From NCBI GenBank assembly GCA_050290225.1, contig JBNKHG010000098.1:1-8418 (forward strand): 8,418 bases of DNA, read 5' to 3'. The translations under genes were made by a program, and so were the position numbers. The number at the start of each line of letters is the position of its first letter. Position 1 is the first letter of the stretch. Source of the DNA: JBNKHG01 sp050290225. GTDB lineage: Bacteria > Pseudomonadota > Gammaproteobacteria > Pseudomonadales > Cellvibrionaceae. The notes below the pieces were generated by a model. The model was given only the letters and a program-made list of their open reading frames with translations. It was not told the origin of the DNA and ran no database searches. Shown here piece by piece: positions 1 through 5,698 of the stretch.

Positions 1-177
1 GATCCGGCGGTAATTGCGCACATCCTCAAGCATCTGAACCAGAAGGCCGTTGCCGTTGATGACACAAAGCGACATACGCTGCCTCCAGAGCGCGCATCAC
101 CTCAGACCGGTTTGATCGATCCCTCCCGGTCGCGCCTTTTCCGGGCACCCACGCAAAGGCGGGCAGGTCCTACCTGA
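1..177 (+). CDS. IS91-type transposase, C-terminal fragment (cut by window edge)
   Basis: Frame 1 is open from the first base to a TGA at 175-177, giving 58 residues with no start inside the window. It begins DPAVIAHILKHLN and later reads LPPERASPQTGLID. These resemble the C-terminal end of IS91-type (Transposase_32/Y2) rolling-circle transposases, where a DPAVIAxILxHL helix is followed by a Pro/Ala-rich tail of the form LPPARxPPQxGLFD. The resemblance is from memory of the family, not from a search. The catalytic HUH and tyrosine motifs would lie outside the window, so activity cannot be judged. The tail after LID is arginine-rich and may run beyond the usual family end. The stop codon overlaps the 3' end of the convergent ATPase gene by 8 bp, so the element end probably lies close by. 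No element terminus was identified with confidence. Confidence 0.55.
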   Translation, partial: DPAVIAHILKHLNQKAVAVDDTKRHTLPPERASPQTGLIDPSRSRLFRAPTQRRAGPT

Positions 178-1537
178 GTTCCAATAGTTTAATCGGTAAC
201 GGGTAGGATTGAACGCCGTTTATACGGCCCGGTTGCCTGGCTCTGCCCCAAATCTCGCCATTGGGATATTTTGCAATTTGCTTGAGATCCTTGGGGCGTA
301 GCTGGTTTGTCCATTTGATTTCAATCGGCCAGAACCGGTTGTTGTTCACATAAGCAAGGTCGACTTCGCCTTCCGCTTTAAGGTAGTAGCTGGGGAAGAA
401 ACGGCGGTGGTGGGTAATCACGCAGGCTTCCACCAGTTTAGAGGCCCAGACCGGGTCGCGAACGGCCGGTAGGACTTGTTCGTGAAAGGCATCCTTTACC
501 GGTTCGATCCAGGATCGCACGGCGTGGAAAATAAAGGGGTCACAAAACATCAGCCGCCGCGCTTTTTTGGGTGCGCCAGTGAGTTTGTCTTCCAGCAGCG
601 CGGGCTGAATAAACAGGACATCCATTCTTTCCAATAAGGTCATGTAGTCGGCAACGGTTTTCGGGTGGTCGATGGACAGGTCGCTGGCCAGGGAGTTCCA
701 GGTCACCTGGCTGGTGTATCGTTTGACCACGGCCGACAAAACCTCCTTGAGGTAAGGTTCCTGCTTGCCTCGCTTGAGCATATCGCCCCGGACCCAGTCC
801 GAGTAAACCCGCAATGTGGCGGGGGCGATGGTTTGCCGTTCGGCCAAATCGTTGATGGCGGTCAGATAACCGCCATGAAGCAGGTATTGATCGAACTCCC
901 GGTAAATCGTGTCGAGGGCCTCGGCTTCCAGGTCGATTGGAGCGGCGAGCTGTGCGTCGAGATCGGGAATACTACCTTTCAGGGATAGAAATTCCCGGAA
1001 GGAGAGGGGATACAAGTGGAAATCCGAGGTATCCGCCTTCCCGCGCCGCCCCGGAAAACGCATTCTCGCCTCCCGGATAAAATACAGGTCCGACCCGGTG
1101 AGGACGAGCACGGTCTGTTCGAGCATGCCGGCATCGGCGGCATACTTCACCGCCTTGTCCCAGCCATCGATGTAGGTGACCTCGTCGATGATCAGGTAGT
1201 TGAGCCCGACAGTCAGGACCTCGTCCAACTGGTCTTGCATGAGCGACAGCAAACTGTGGTGGTCATCGATCAGTTCGCCGGAAAAGAATGCGATAGCCTT
1301 GGGATTGACGCCCCCGGCGAGCAGGTCCGCCATCCACTGTTTGAGCAACGTGGTTTTACCGATTTGCCGTCCGCCACCTAGCGTGTAGATGCCTGGCGTA
1401 TCCACGGGCAACGTCGTCAGGATGCCGGACCGGTACTGGTAGGGCTGTTTCGATAGGCGACGCAGTTGTGGGTCCTGGGTAGCGAAACCATCGACATCCT
1501 CTAAATGGCTGTTGTGGGGAAGGAATCGGGGGTCCAT
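170..1537 (-). CDS. AAA ATPase with C-terminal DUF4143 / PD-(D/E)XK-like domain
   Basis: This 455-residue protein has the layout of the AAA_14 plus DUF4143 family. The N-terminal ATPase has a Walker A motif GGRQIGKT (residues 55-62), a Walker B motif YLIIDE (114-119) and a sensor-1-like LVLTGSD (144-150). A helical winged-helix-like middle follows (about 250-310). The C-terminal part has E370, then EVDLAYV (D393) and PIEIKW (E406, K408), the spacing of a PD-(D/E)XK nuclease fold. Members of this family are common in mobile regions, and their biological role is poorly defined. Nuclease activity is only an inference. The length is normal and all motifs are intact, so it looks functional. The ATG at 1537 is preceded by a weak AGGCAG and a plausible promoter. 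Its 3' end overlaps the convergent transposase fragment. A decayed relative lies about 320 bp upstream of its start on the other strand. Confidence 0.9.
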   Translation of the reverse strand: MDPRFLPHNSHLEDVDGFATQDPQLRRLSKQPYQYRSGILTTLPVDTPGIYTLGGGRQIGKTTLLKQWMADLLAGGVNPKAIAFFSGELIDDHHSLLSLMQDQLDEVLTVGLNYLIIDEVTYIDGWDKAVKYAADAGMLEQTVLVLTGSDLYFIREARMRFPGRRGKADTSDFHLYPLSFREFLSLKGSIPDLDAQLAAPIDLEAEALDTIYREFDQYLLHGGYLTAINDLAERQTIAPATLRVYSDWVRGDMLKRGKQEPYLKEVLSAVVKRYTSQVTWNSLASDLSIDHPKTVADYMTLLERMDVLFIQPALLEDKLTGAPKKARRLMFCDPFIFHAVRSWIEPVKDAFHEQVLPAVRDPVWASKLVEACVITHHRRFFPSYYLKAEGEVDLAYVNNNRFWPIEIKWTNQLRPKDLKQIAKYPNGEIWGRARQPGRINGVQSYPLPIKLLELR

Positions 1538-1588
1538 GGGCGCTGCCTGTTTCGATTGATTTATCCATTGAATGATAGATAAATTTAG

Positions 1589-1616
1589 ATAATATTCAAT
1601 ATGAAAATTTATTCAA
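1589..1616 (-). promoter_or_regulatory. Sigma-70-like promoter of the DUF4143 ATPase gene
   Basis: Read on the minus strand, TTGAAT (1616-1611) is followed after 16 bases by TATTAT (1594-1589). These match four of six and five of six bases of the -35 and -10 consensus. Transcription would start near 1582, leaving about 45 bases before the ATG at 1537. The surrounding 120 bases are strongly AT-rich. An 8-bp perfect inverted repeat, CATTGAAT (1566-1573) and ATTCAATG (1611-1618), brackets the promoter and overlaps the -35 box, so it could be an operator. A consensus this loose in AT-rich DNA may arise by chance. Confidence 0.4.
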
Positions 1617-1651
1617 TGCATGCTATTCATATTTAGACTATCCTGACCTGA

Positions 1652-1684
1652 TAGCTAACCCATTGATAATACAATGGATTGCTA
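1652..1684. repeat. Imperfect palindrome centred on CCATTG-N6-CAATGG
   Basis: CCATTG (1660-1665) and CAATGG (1672-1677) form a perfect 6-bp inverted repeat around ATAATA. TAGC (1652-1655) and GCTA (1681-1684) flank it, one base out of register. TCCATTG also occurs at 1564-1570 beside the ATPase leader, so the TCCATTG/CAATGGA pair brackets the whole AT-rich stretch. It could be an operator or an old element boundary; neither can be proved from one copy. Confidence 0.35.
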
Positions 1685-1744
1685 AGGTCGCCAGGCCGGA
1701 CTCGCGGTGGGGAATGTAAAAAAACTCCTCGTCTTCGCGCATAT

Positions 1745-1828
1745 GGACTAATTGCATAGTACAAAGCGGTCTTTATAGATTGGTCCAAATGGAGTCTATA
1801 AAGCGGACTAAATGCAGTATATAGTCCG
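1745..1828. promoter_or_regulatory. Dense array of direct and inverted repeats (operator-like)
   Basis: Several ordered repeats fall within 84 bases. GGACTA followed by A or T and TGCA occurs at 1745-1756 and 1805-1816, exactly 60 bp apart. AAAGCGG occurs at 1763-1769 and 1800-1806. CTTTATAGA (1771-1779) and TCTATAAAG (1795-1803) form a perfect 9-bp inverted repeat around a central TTGGTCCAA. CGGACTA (1804-1810) and TAGTCCG (1822-1828) form a 7-bp inverted repeat. Nested repeats of this kind are typical of autoregulated promoters, such as those of toxin-antitoxin or phage-like repressor genes. Only a broken ATPase remnant follows, so this may be an orphaned control region. Confidence 0.5.
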
Positions 1829-1854
1829 TTTTCCCCAATCAGCTCGAAGCATCA

Positions 1855-2139
1855 AAATGCCATAAACCGGCAAGAACCACCGTCACTACCTATCGTGGCA
1901 CCCTGCAAAAGCTCTGGATCCCAAGTCAAAACTACTCTTCGTGGCCGGCGCTTCCCGACAGGCACCACCTGGCAGACCCGGCTCTGGACGCTACATTACT
2001 CGGCATTCGCGAAGAGGTGTTAGCCGGTCTGCTATTGGGGCGTTTCCTCGAATCATTGGTCACCCAGAGTGTGCGTGCCTAGGTACAGGTGGAGGCGGAA
2101 CGTTTTCGCTATCGAATATGGCGTGAAATGACAAATTAA
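1855..2139 (+). pseudogene. Decayed C-terminal remnant of a second DUF4143-type ATPase
   Basis: The frame running through 1855-2079 encodes KPARTTVTTYRGTLQKLWI, then PSQNYSSWPALPDRHHLADPALDATLLG, then LLLGRFLESLVTQSVRA, before a TAG at 2080-2082. The same frame continues VQVEAERFRYRIW to a TAA at 2137. This closely resembles the DUF4143 domain of another ATPase subfamily, in which LWILDPVPAWLPxRNYLSRL, HHLADPALAARLLG and LLGxLFESLVTxSVRVYAQ occur in the same order. By comparison, about eight residues are missing after LWI, another block is missing before LLLGRF, and the TAG sits where the family usually has Tyr. The ATPase half with its Walker motifs is absent, and no start codon with a ribosome site was found. 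It reads as a degraded fragment, probably left by a deletion that fused the repeat-rich promoter region to this tail. Confidence 0.7.
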
Positions 2140-2148
2140 TTGGCCCGT

Positions 2149-2202
2149 AATGCTATGTCGCGAAATGCTAGCTGGTCTATCATTAAATGGCTGATTGACC
2201 AG
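2149..2202. promoter_or_regulatory. Possible control region of the AraC-type gene
   Basis: AATGCTA is repeated directly at 2149-2155 and 2164-2170, 15 bp apart. CTGGTC (2172-2177) and GACCAG (2197-2202) form an inverted repeat with a 19-bp loop. A TATCAT at 2178-2183 resembles a -10 box but has no convincing -35. About 95-150 bases separate these sites from the chosen start at 2297, which suits a regulator-bound leader. The sites may be autoregulatory, but this rests on repeats alone. Confidence 0.25.
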
Positions 2203-2283
2203 AAAGCGCGCCGAGCCTAGAGGAATCAGCGGCCACTACAGGGCATTCCTCCTCACCAGACCACACATCGGCGCCGAAAAAAC

Positions 2284-2299
2284 AGGTGGTGTGCCGATG
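2284..2299 (+). promoter_or_regulatory. Ribosome binding site fixing the AraC-type start
   Basis: AGGTGG at 2284-2289 lies 7 bases before the ATG at 2297. A GTG at 2291 in the same frame is too close to the site to be used, and the upstream TTG at 2195 has no purine-rich site. This decides the start of the regulator. Confidence 0.6.
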
Positions 2300-3343
2300 T
2301 CTGCCGAACAAATCCAAATTGGAAATTACTATATTCGCGGTTACTTGCAAGGCGTCATCCAGCGGGGGCTTGACCCGGCAACGGTGCTGGAGGCCGCGGG
2401 CCTGCCGCTGTCACTGTACGAAGACCCCGCCGCACAGATCAATGGCAAGCAACTGTTGAGCCTGATCGTCAATATCCGAATCGCCCTGAACGACCACTAC
2501 CTGGGTTACCTGCAGGTGCCGGGCAAGCTGGCCATGGATATGGAGGCGGCCCGGGCTGCGGTCAAAAGCGACACCCTGGGCGAGGCGATACGCCGCCTCG
2601 AAGCTTTCATCAACGCCGTGCGCAGCGACGAAGAGCGGGATCTCGTCCTTGATGAGAGCACCGGCGACGCGGCCGTCACTTACCGCTTCCAGGGCCTGCA
2701 ACCGGGCATGGACAGCCACCTGCTCTACTGGTTTCGTATGTACTGGGGCCTCAGGTTTTACTGCTGGCTTACGGGCCAACATATCCGCTTGAGTCGGGTG
2801 AATTTCTCGTCACCGCGGCCCCCGCAATCCATCGACTACGAGGCGGCGTTCAACTGCCCGGTGTATTTCGAGCAGCCTGTCGACTGTTATTGCTTCGATG
2901 CCAAGTACCTATTGGAGCCGGTCATCCGCAATGAGGTGGAGTTGTTCAGCGGCGAAATGCTCGAAAAATACCCCAACTGGTTTACCCTGCCCGGGCGGGA
3001 CCAGACGCTGGCCAGCCAGGTCGAACAGATCATCATCGAACTCAGCCGCGAGGGCATGGCTTCTCCCTCCCTCGAGGTGCTGGCGGGCATCATGGCCATG
3101 AGCCCACGCACCCTGACCCGCAAACTGAGAACGGAAAGGGCGTCCTTCAAAGAGATTAAAGCCAATGTGCGGCGGAATATCGCCAAGCGTCTGCTGACCG
3201 AAAGCGATCTGTCCATTTCACAGATAGCGGACAATCTGGGCTATGCCGAACCGGGTGATTTTACGCGGGCGTTTACCGCCTGGATGGGCGTGACGCCCAC
3301 GGGCTACCGATCCGAAAATCAGCGTAGCCTGCTCACAGGATAA
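2297..3343 (+). CDS. AraC-family transcriptional regulator with arabinose-binding-type sensor domain
   Basis: The 348-residue protein matches the layout of the Arabinose_bd plus HTH_18 group of AraC regulators. The N-terminal region (about 15-215) is the all-helical/mixed sensor part, with QRGLDPATVLEAAGLP near residues 22-37 and a conserved-looking WGLRF/CPVYFEQP stretch later. The C-terminal region (about 255-340) holds two helix-turn-helix units. The first is LEVLAGIMAMSPRTLTRKL (259-277). The second is ISQIADNLGYAEPGDFTRAFTAWMGVTP (307-334), which carries the family signature. This type binds a small molecule and activates nearby catabolic or uptake genes. The ATG at 2297 was chosen because AGGTGG sits 7 bases upstream. 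A TTG at 2195 would add 34 unlike residues. It lies 192 bp upstream of the sigma gene in the same direction, so it may control the receptor locus; its ligand is unknown. Confidence 0.88.
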   Translation: MSAEQIQIGNYYIRGYLQGVIQRGLDPATVLEAAGLPLSLYEDPAAQINGKQLLSLIVNIRIALNDHYLGYLQVPGKLAMDMEAARAAVKSDTLGEAIRRLEAFINAVRSDEERDLVLDESTGDAAVTYRFQGLQPGMDSHLLYWFRMYWGLRFYCWLTGQHIRLSRVNFSSPRPPQSIDYEAAFNCPVYFEQPVDCYCFDAKYLLEPVIRNEVELFSGEMLEKYPNWFTLPGRDQTLASQVEQIIIELSREGMASPSLEVLAGIMAMSPRTLTRKLRTERASFKEIKANVRRNIAKRLLTESDLSISQIADNLGYAEPGDFTRAFTAWMGVTPTGYRSENQRSLLTG

Positions 3344-3350
3344 AGGATCA

Positions 3351-3371
3351 CCGGCGCCCCAAAAGGGCCGG
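3351..3371 (+). terminator. Weak hairpin after the AraC-type gene
   Basis: CCGG and CCC pair with GGG and CCGG around CAAAA, leaving a two-base bulge (CG) on the left arm. It begins 7 bases after the regulator stop. No T-run follows, so it is not a standard intrinsic terminator and might only attenuate or protect the transcript end. The rest of the 192-base gap up to the sigma gene contains no gene. Confidence 0.25.
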
Positions 3372-3459
3372 ACGACAGCAAACATGGCGTGAATTGCTAG
3401 GCGGCATGGCATGTACTACCATTCGCCTCCCGTCGGGAATGTGATTTAGTGGTTGTTCG

Positions 3460-3527
3460 GGTCATTCACCCGTTACAAAACAAACATAAGGGGGAACGCG
3501 TTACAAGCGCGACTCACCACAACGGGG
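3460..3527 (+). promoter_or_regulatory. Leader of the sigma/anti-sigma operon with CGTTACAA repeats
   Basis: CGTTACAA occurs twice, at 3471-3478 and 3499-3506, 28 bp apart. CGGGT (3459-3463) and ACCCG (3468-3472) form a short inverted repeat just before the first copy. GGGG at 3524-3527 lies 8 bases before the ATG at 3536 and is the likely, weak ribosome site. The repeats could be activator sites, for example for the AraC protein upstream. No clear -35/-10 pair was recognised, so the promoter position is not assigned. Confidence 0.3.
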
Positions 3528-3535
3528 TATCAGCC

Positions 3536-4240
3536 ATGAACAACCAGCGCCCCAATGGCAACGGGCACGACCAGCAAAACCCGGACCTGACCGGCAGTCC
3601 CAACAACGGCCCGGCCAACAACCATCCGCCGATCAATGGCAAGGTCAAAAACAGTGTCTCCCCAAGCGCCCTGCTAACCGCCTTTCAGCAACACCAGTCC
3701 TCCCTCAAGCGCTTTATCAGCCGTTACCTCCGCAGCACTCAGGACATCGAAGACGTCACCCAGGAAGCCTACCTCCGCGCCTTTATCGCCAGCCAGGCCA
3801 CCGACATCAAACAGCCCAAATCCTTTCTCTTCCGCATTGCCAAGAATGTCGCCGTCTCCGAGTTGCGCCTCAAATCCCGGCAAATCACCGACTATATAGA
3901 CGATCAGGCTGGTTCAGACGTCTTACTGGATGAGGGAACGGTGGAAGACGAAGTCATGGCGCGACAGAAACTCGGTATTCACTGCGAGGCCGTGGCGTTC
4001 CTGGCGCCCCAGTGCCGCAAGGTGTATCTTATGAGGAAGGTTTACGGTATGTCGCACAAGGAGATTGCCGAACGGCTGGGGGTGGCGGAGAGCACCGTGC
4101 GAAATCACCTGATGAAAGGCGTGGAACTCTGTGACCGCTACGTGCGCGAGCGCACCGGCGAGGTCGGCCCTGACGCCAGGGCAACAGTCAACACAGCGGC
4201 GCCCCGTCAGCGCGAGCGCCGGGAAAAGGGGCAGGGCTGA
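3536..4240 (+). CDS. FecI-like ECF RNA polymerase sigma factor
   Basis: The 234-residue protein has the two domains of extracytoplasmic-function sigma factors. Region 2 (about 45-115) includes FISRYLRSTQDIEDVTQEAYLRAF, the DxEDVxQE core that binds RNA polymerase and melts the -10. Region 4 (about 145-205) has the helix-turn-helix MSHKEIAERLGVAESTVRNHL (172-192) for -35 recognition. The family is usually 160-190 residues. The excess is an N-terminal Asn/Pro/Gly-rich tail (residues 1-40), probably disordered, and a basic C-terminal tail (about 206-234). The ATG at 3536 was preferred to a GTG at 3449, because the extra 29 residues look like translated leader. Its stop overlaps the FecR start by one base (TGATG), indicating coupled translation. 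Its expected role is to direct transcription of the downstream receptor gene when FecR signals. Confidence 0.92.
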   Translation: MNNQRPNGNGHDQQNPDLTGSPNNGPANNHPPINGKVKNSVSPSALLTAFQQHQSSLKRFISRYLRSTQDIEDVTQEAYLRAFIASQATDIKQPKSFLFRIAKNVAVSELRLKSRQITDYIDDQAGSDVLLDEGTVEDEVMARQKLGIHCEAVAFLAPQCRKVYLMRKVYGMSHKEIAERLGVAESTVRNHLMKGVELCDRYVRERTGEVGPDARATVNTAAPRQRERREKGQG

Positions 4241-5454
4241 TGGACAACGTCTATACATTCACCGATCGGGAAACCATCGAGATGGAGGCCCGGGAGTGGC
4301 TGATCAAACTTGATGGCGAAGACCACCTCAGCCACCGCGACCGCGCCGCACTCCGTGAATGGGCAAACCGCAGCCCCGCCCACCGGGAAGAACTGCAACG
4401 CATCTCCGCCTTCTGGACCGACGCCAACATCCTCACCGAATTAGCCATCCCCCTGCACAGTGTAGGTCGGGCTTCAGCCCGACAAAATGCCCGCCAAAGC
4501 CAACACCGGCCCTCCCCATTTACCCGGCTCCTCACCGGCCTCCTGGCGTTCAAGCGCCCCGGTGCCGCCATGGCCGTGGGCCTGCTGGGCATCGCCATCG
4601 CCGTCACCACTTGGCTGTTTCCCCAATCCCTCACCGCCACCAACGGCATCTACGCTACCGCCATCGGCGAAGTGCAGGTACAAACCCTGGCCGACGGCTC
4701 CGTCATCCACATCAACACCGACAGCCAGGTGCAGGTGGACTACAGCGAAGACGTCAGGAAAATCCGCCTGTTGCGGGGCGAAGCCCATTTCAAGGTCACC
4801 AAAGACCCTGACAGGCCCTTCGAAGTCCACGCCAGGGATGGCCTGGTCAAAGCCGTAGGCACCGCCTTCTCCGTGCGGCTCGATCTGGAAGACGTCAAAG
4901 TCACCGTCACCGAAGGCCGTGTTGACCTCGCCGCCTTGCTCGATGAGCCGAATCAAACGGAAAAAGCTGCCTGGCAACCCGAAAACAGCACACAAACCAA
5001 AGAGCGGACCAAATCAACGTCCCAGTCACAGCACCAGTCCAGACTGGCCAAAATAGGCACCCTGGGCCGTGGCCAAAGCGCCACCTTCAACGATCGGGTC
5101 ACACCGACTGCCCAAACCAGCGAAACCGACAAACCCGAAGCCGCAACCGATTCCGTCATCAATAGCACCCTGAAAATCGAAACCCTGCCCGAACCGGAAA
5201 TCACCCGCAGGCTCGCCTGGCGCGACGGCTACCTCGTCTTCGCCGGCGAACCCCTCAGCGACGTCGTCGACGAAGTCAATCGCTACACCCCAACCATCAT
5301 CGAAATCGCCGACCCCGCCCTGGGCAAACTCAAAATCGGAGGCCGCTTCAAAGTCGGCGAGCTGGAAGCCCTGTACGACGTACTGGAAGCCAGCTTCGGC
5401 ATAGAAGTGAGTCGTCTCAATGACCAACACATCCAACTCCGCCCCCGGGGATAA
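4240..5454 (+). CDS. FecR-like anti-sigma / signal-transducing membrane regulator
   Basis: The 404-residue protein spans the inner membrane once. Residues 14-60 form the cytoplasmic DUF4880-type anti-sigma helices (AREWLIKLDGEDHLSHRDRAAL, then HREELQRISAFW). Residues 110-127 (AMAVGLLGIAIAVTTWLF) are the membrane segment. Residues 145-232 form the periplasmic FecR domain, with LADGSVIHINTDSQ, LLRGEAHFKV and AVGTAFSVR. The Gly207-Thr208 pair is a candidate for the Gly-Thr self-cleavage reported for the FecR relative FoxR, an inference here. A long polar Thr/Ser/Gln-rich linker (about 235-318) precedes a DUF4974-type C-terminal domain (325-402), the likely contact for the receptor STN domain. 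AAAAGGGG at 4224-4231 lies 8 bases before the start. Residues 75-82 are encoded by a REP-like palindrome. Third positions are strongly C-biased. It is longer than typical FecR proteins of about 320 residues. Confidence 0.92.
   Translation: MDNVYTFTDRETIEMEAREWLIKLDGEDHLSHRDRAALREWANRSPAHREELQRISAFWTDANILTELAIPLHSVGRASARQNARQSQHRPSPFTRLLTGLLAFKRPGAAMAVGLLGIAIAVTTWLFPQSLTATNGIYATAIGEVQVQTLADGSVIHINTDSQVQVDYSEDVRKIRLLRGEAHFKVTKDPDRPFEVHARDGLVKAVGTAFSVRLDLEDVKVTVTEGRVDLAALLDEPNQTEKAAWQPENSTQTKERTKSTSQSQHQSRLAKIGTLGRGQSATFNDRVTPTAQTSETDKPEAATDSVINSTLKIETLPEPEITRRLAWRDGYLVFAGEPLSDVVDEVNRYTPTIIEIADPALGKLKIGGRFKVGELEALYDVLEASFGIEVSRLNDQHIQLRPRG
4462..4484 (+). repeat. REP-like palindrome inside the fecR-like coding sequence
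   Basis: A GTAG tetranucleotide (4462-4465) is followed by a perfect 8-bp inverted repeat, GTCGGGCT (4466-4473) and AGCCCGAC (4476-4483), with a TC loop. A GTAG-type head followed by a GC-rich hairpin is the known form of REP elements linked to RAYT transposases in gammaproteobacteria. Such elements are usually extragenic. Here it is read in frame as VGRASARQ (residues 75-82), between the anti-sigma helices and the membrane segment, where an insertion should be tolerated. Confidence 0.7.
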
Positions 5455-5490
5455 CACAGCCAAAAAAAATCCCCACCAAATTTCTTCCCA

Positions 5491-5570
5491 GCGCCTCTGC
5501 GCCTCAGCGAGAGCAAACAAGATTTTTACCCATCTTTGCCTTTGCGTCTTGGCGCCTTGGCGAGAACAAT
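5491..5570 (+). repeat. Dispersed 'CTTTGCGTCTTGGCGCC..GCGAGA' repeat, two imperfect units
   Basis: Two related units lie in the fecR-receptor gap. One runs 5491-5515 (CTCTGCGCCTCAGCGAGAGC within it). The other runs 5538-5567 (CTTTGCGTCTTGGCG, then CCTTGGCGAGAACA). Sequences of this kind, with alternating TCTGCGCC/TTTGCGTC/TTGGCG words ending in GCGAGA, recur between genes in many bacterial genomes. They often appear as spurious LCASAR.../LCVLA..WRE peptides, exactly as in the forward frame here. It is most likely non-coding repeat DNA rather than part of the receptor protein. The whole 5455-5698 gap holds this repeat, an AT-rich hairpin and no other gene. Confidence 0.6.
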
Positions 5571-5575
5571 CGCAA

Positions 5576-5592
5576 TTAAAAAAAGTTTTTAA
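5576..5592. repeat. AT-rich inverted repeat downstream of the dispersed repeat
   Basis: TTAAAAA (5576-5582) and TTTTTAA (5586-5592) form a 7-bp stem with an AAG loop, within about 30 bases of A/T-rich DNA. It has no GC stem and so is a poor terminator. The AT-rich stretch about 100 bases before the receptor could hold its own promoter. No consensus boxes are clear. Confidence 0.3.
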
Positions 5593-5698
5593 AAATATTT
5601 CCTCGTCGACTAGACAAACCCCACCCCAAAAACGACATAAACGCTGTAAGGCCACTGAAACACCGACCTTGCAGCAGCAACAAAAACCCGACAGGCAA

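Noticed and set aside
1745..1828. CRISPR-like array
   Set aside because: Repeats are unequal in type and only two copies each, with no constant repeat-spacer pattern; they fit operator sites better.
1941..2126. 61-residue forward frame (MAGASRQAPPGRPGSG...)
   Set aside because: It overlaps the DUF4143 remnant in another frame, has Arg/Gly-rich shadow composition, no ribosome site and no recognisable domain.
2195..2296. TTG start extending the AraC-type protein by 34 residues
   Set aside because: No ribosome site at 2195. AGGTGG stands at the right distance from ATG 2297, and the added residues do not resemble the family.
3449..3535. GTG start extending the sigma factor by 29 residues
   Set aside because: The stretch contains leader features (CGTTACAA repeats), and ATG 3536 is the first plausible start.
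4359..4811. 150-residue forward frame inside the fecR-like gene
   Set aside because: Pro/Arg/His-rich shadow of a C-biased gene, with no domain.
5420..5698. N-terminal extension of the receptor from ATG 5420
   Set aside because: It overlaps the fecR end, is translated from dispersed repeat DNA and would place about 100 residues before a signal peptide. It is kept as an alternative start only.
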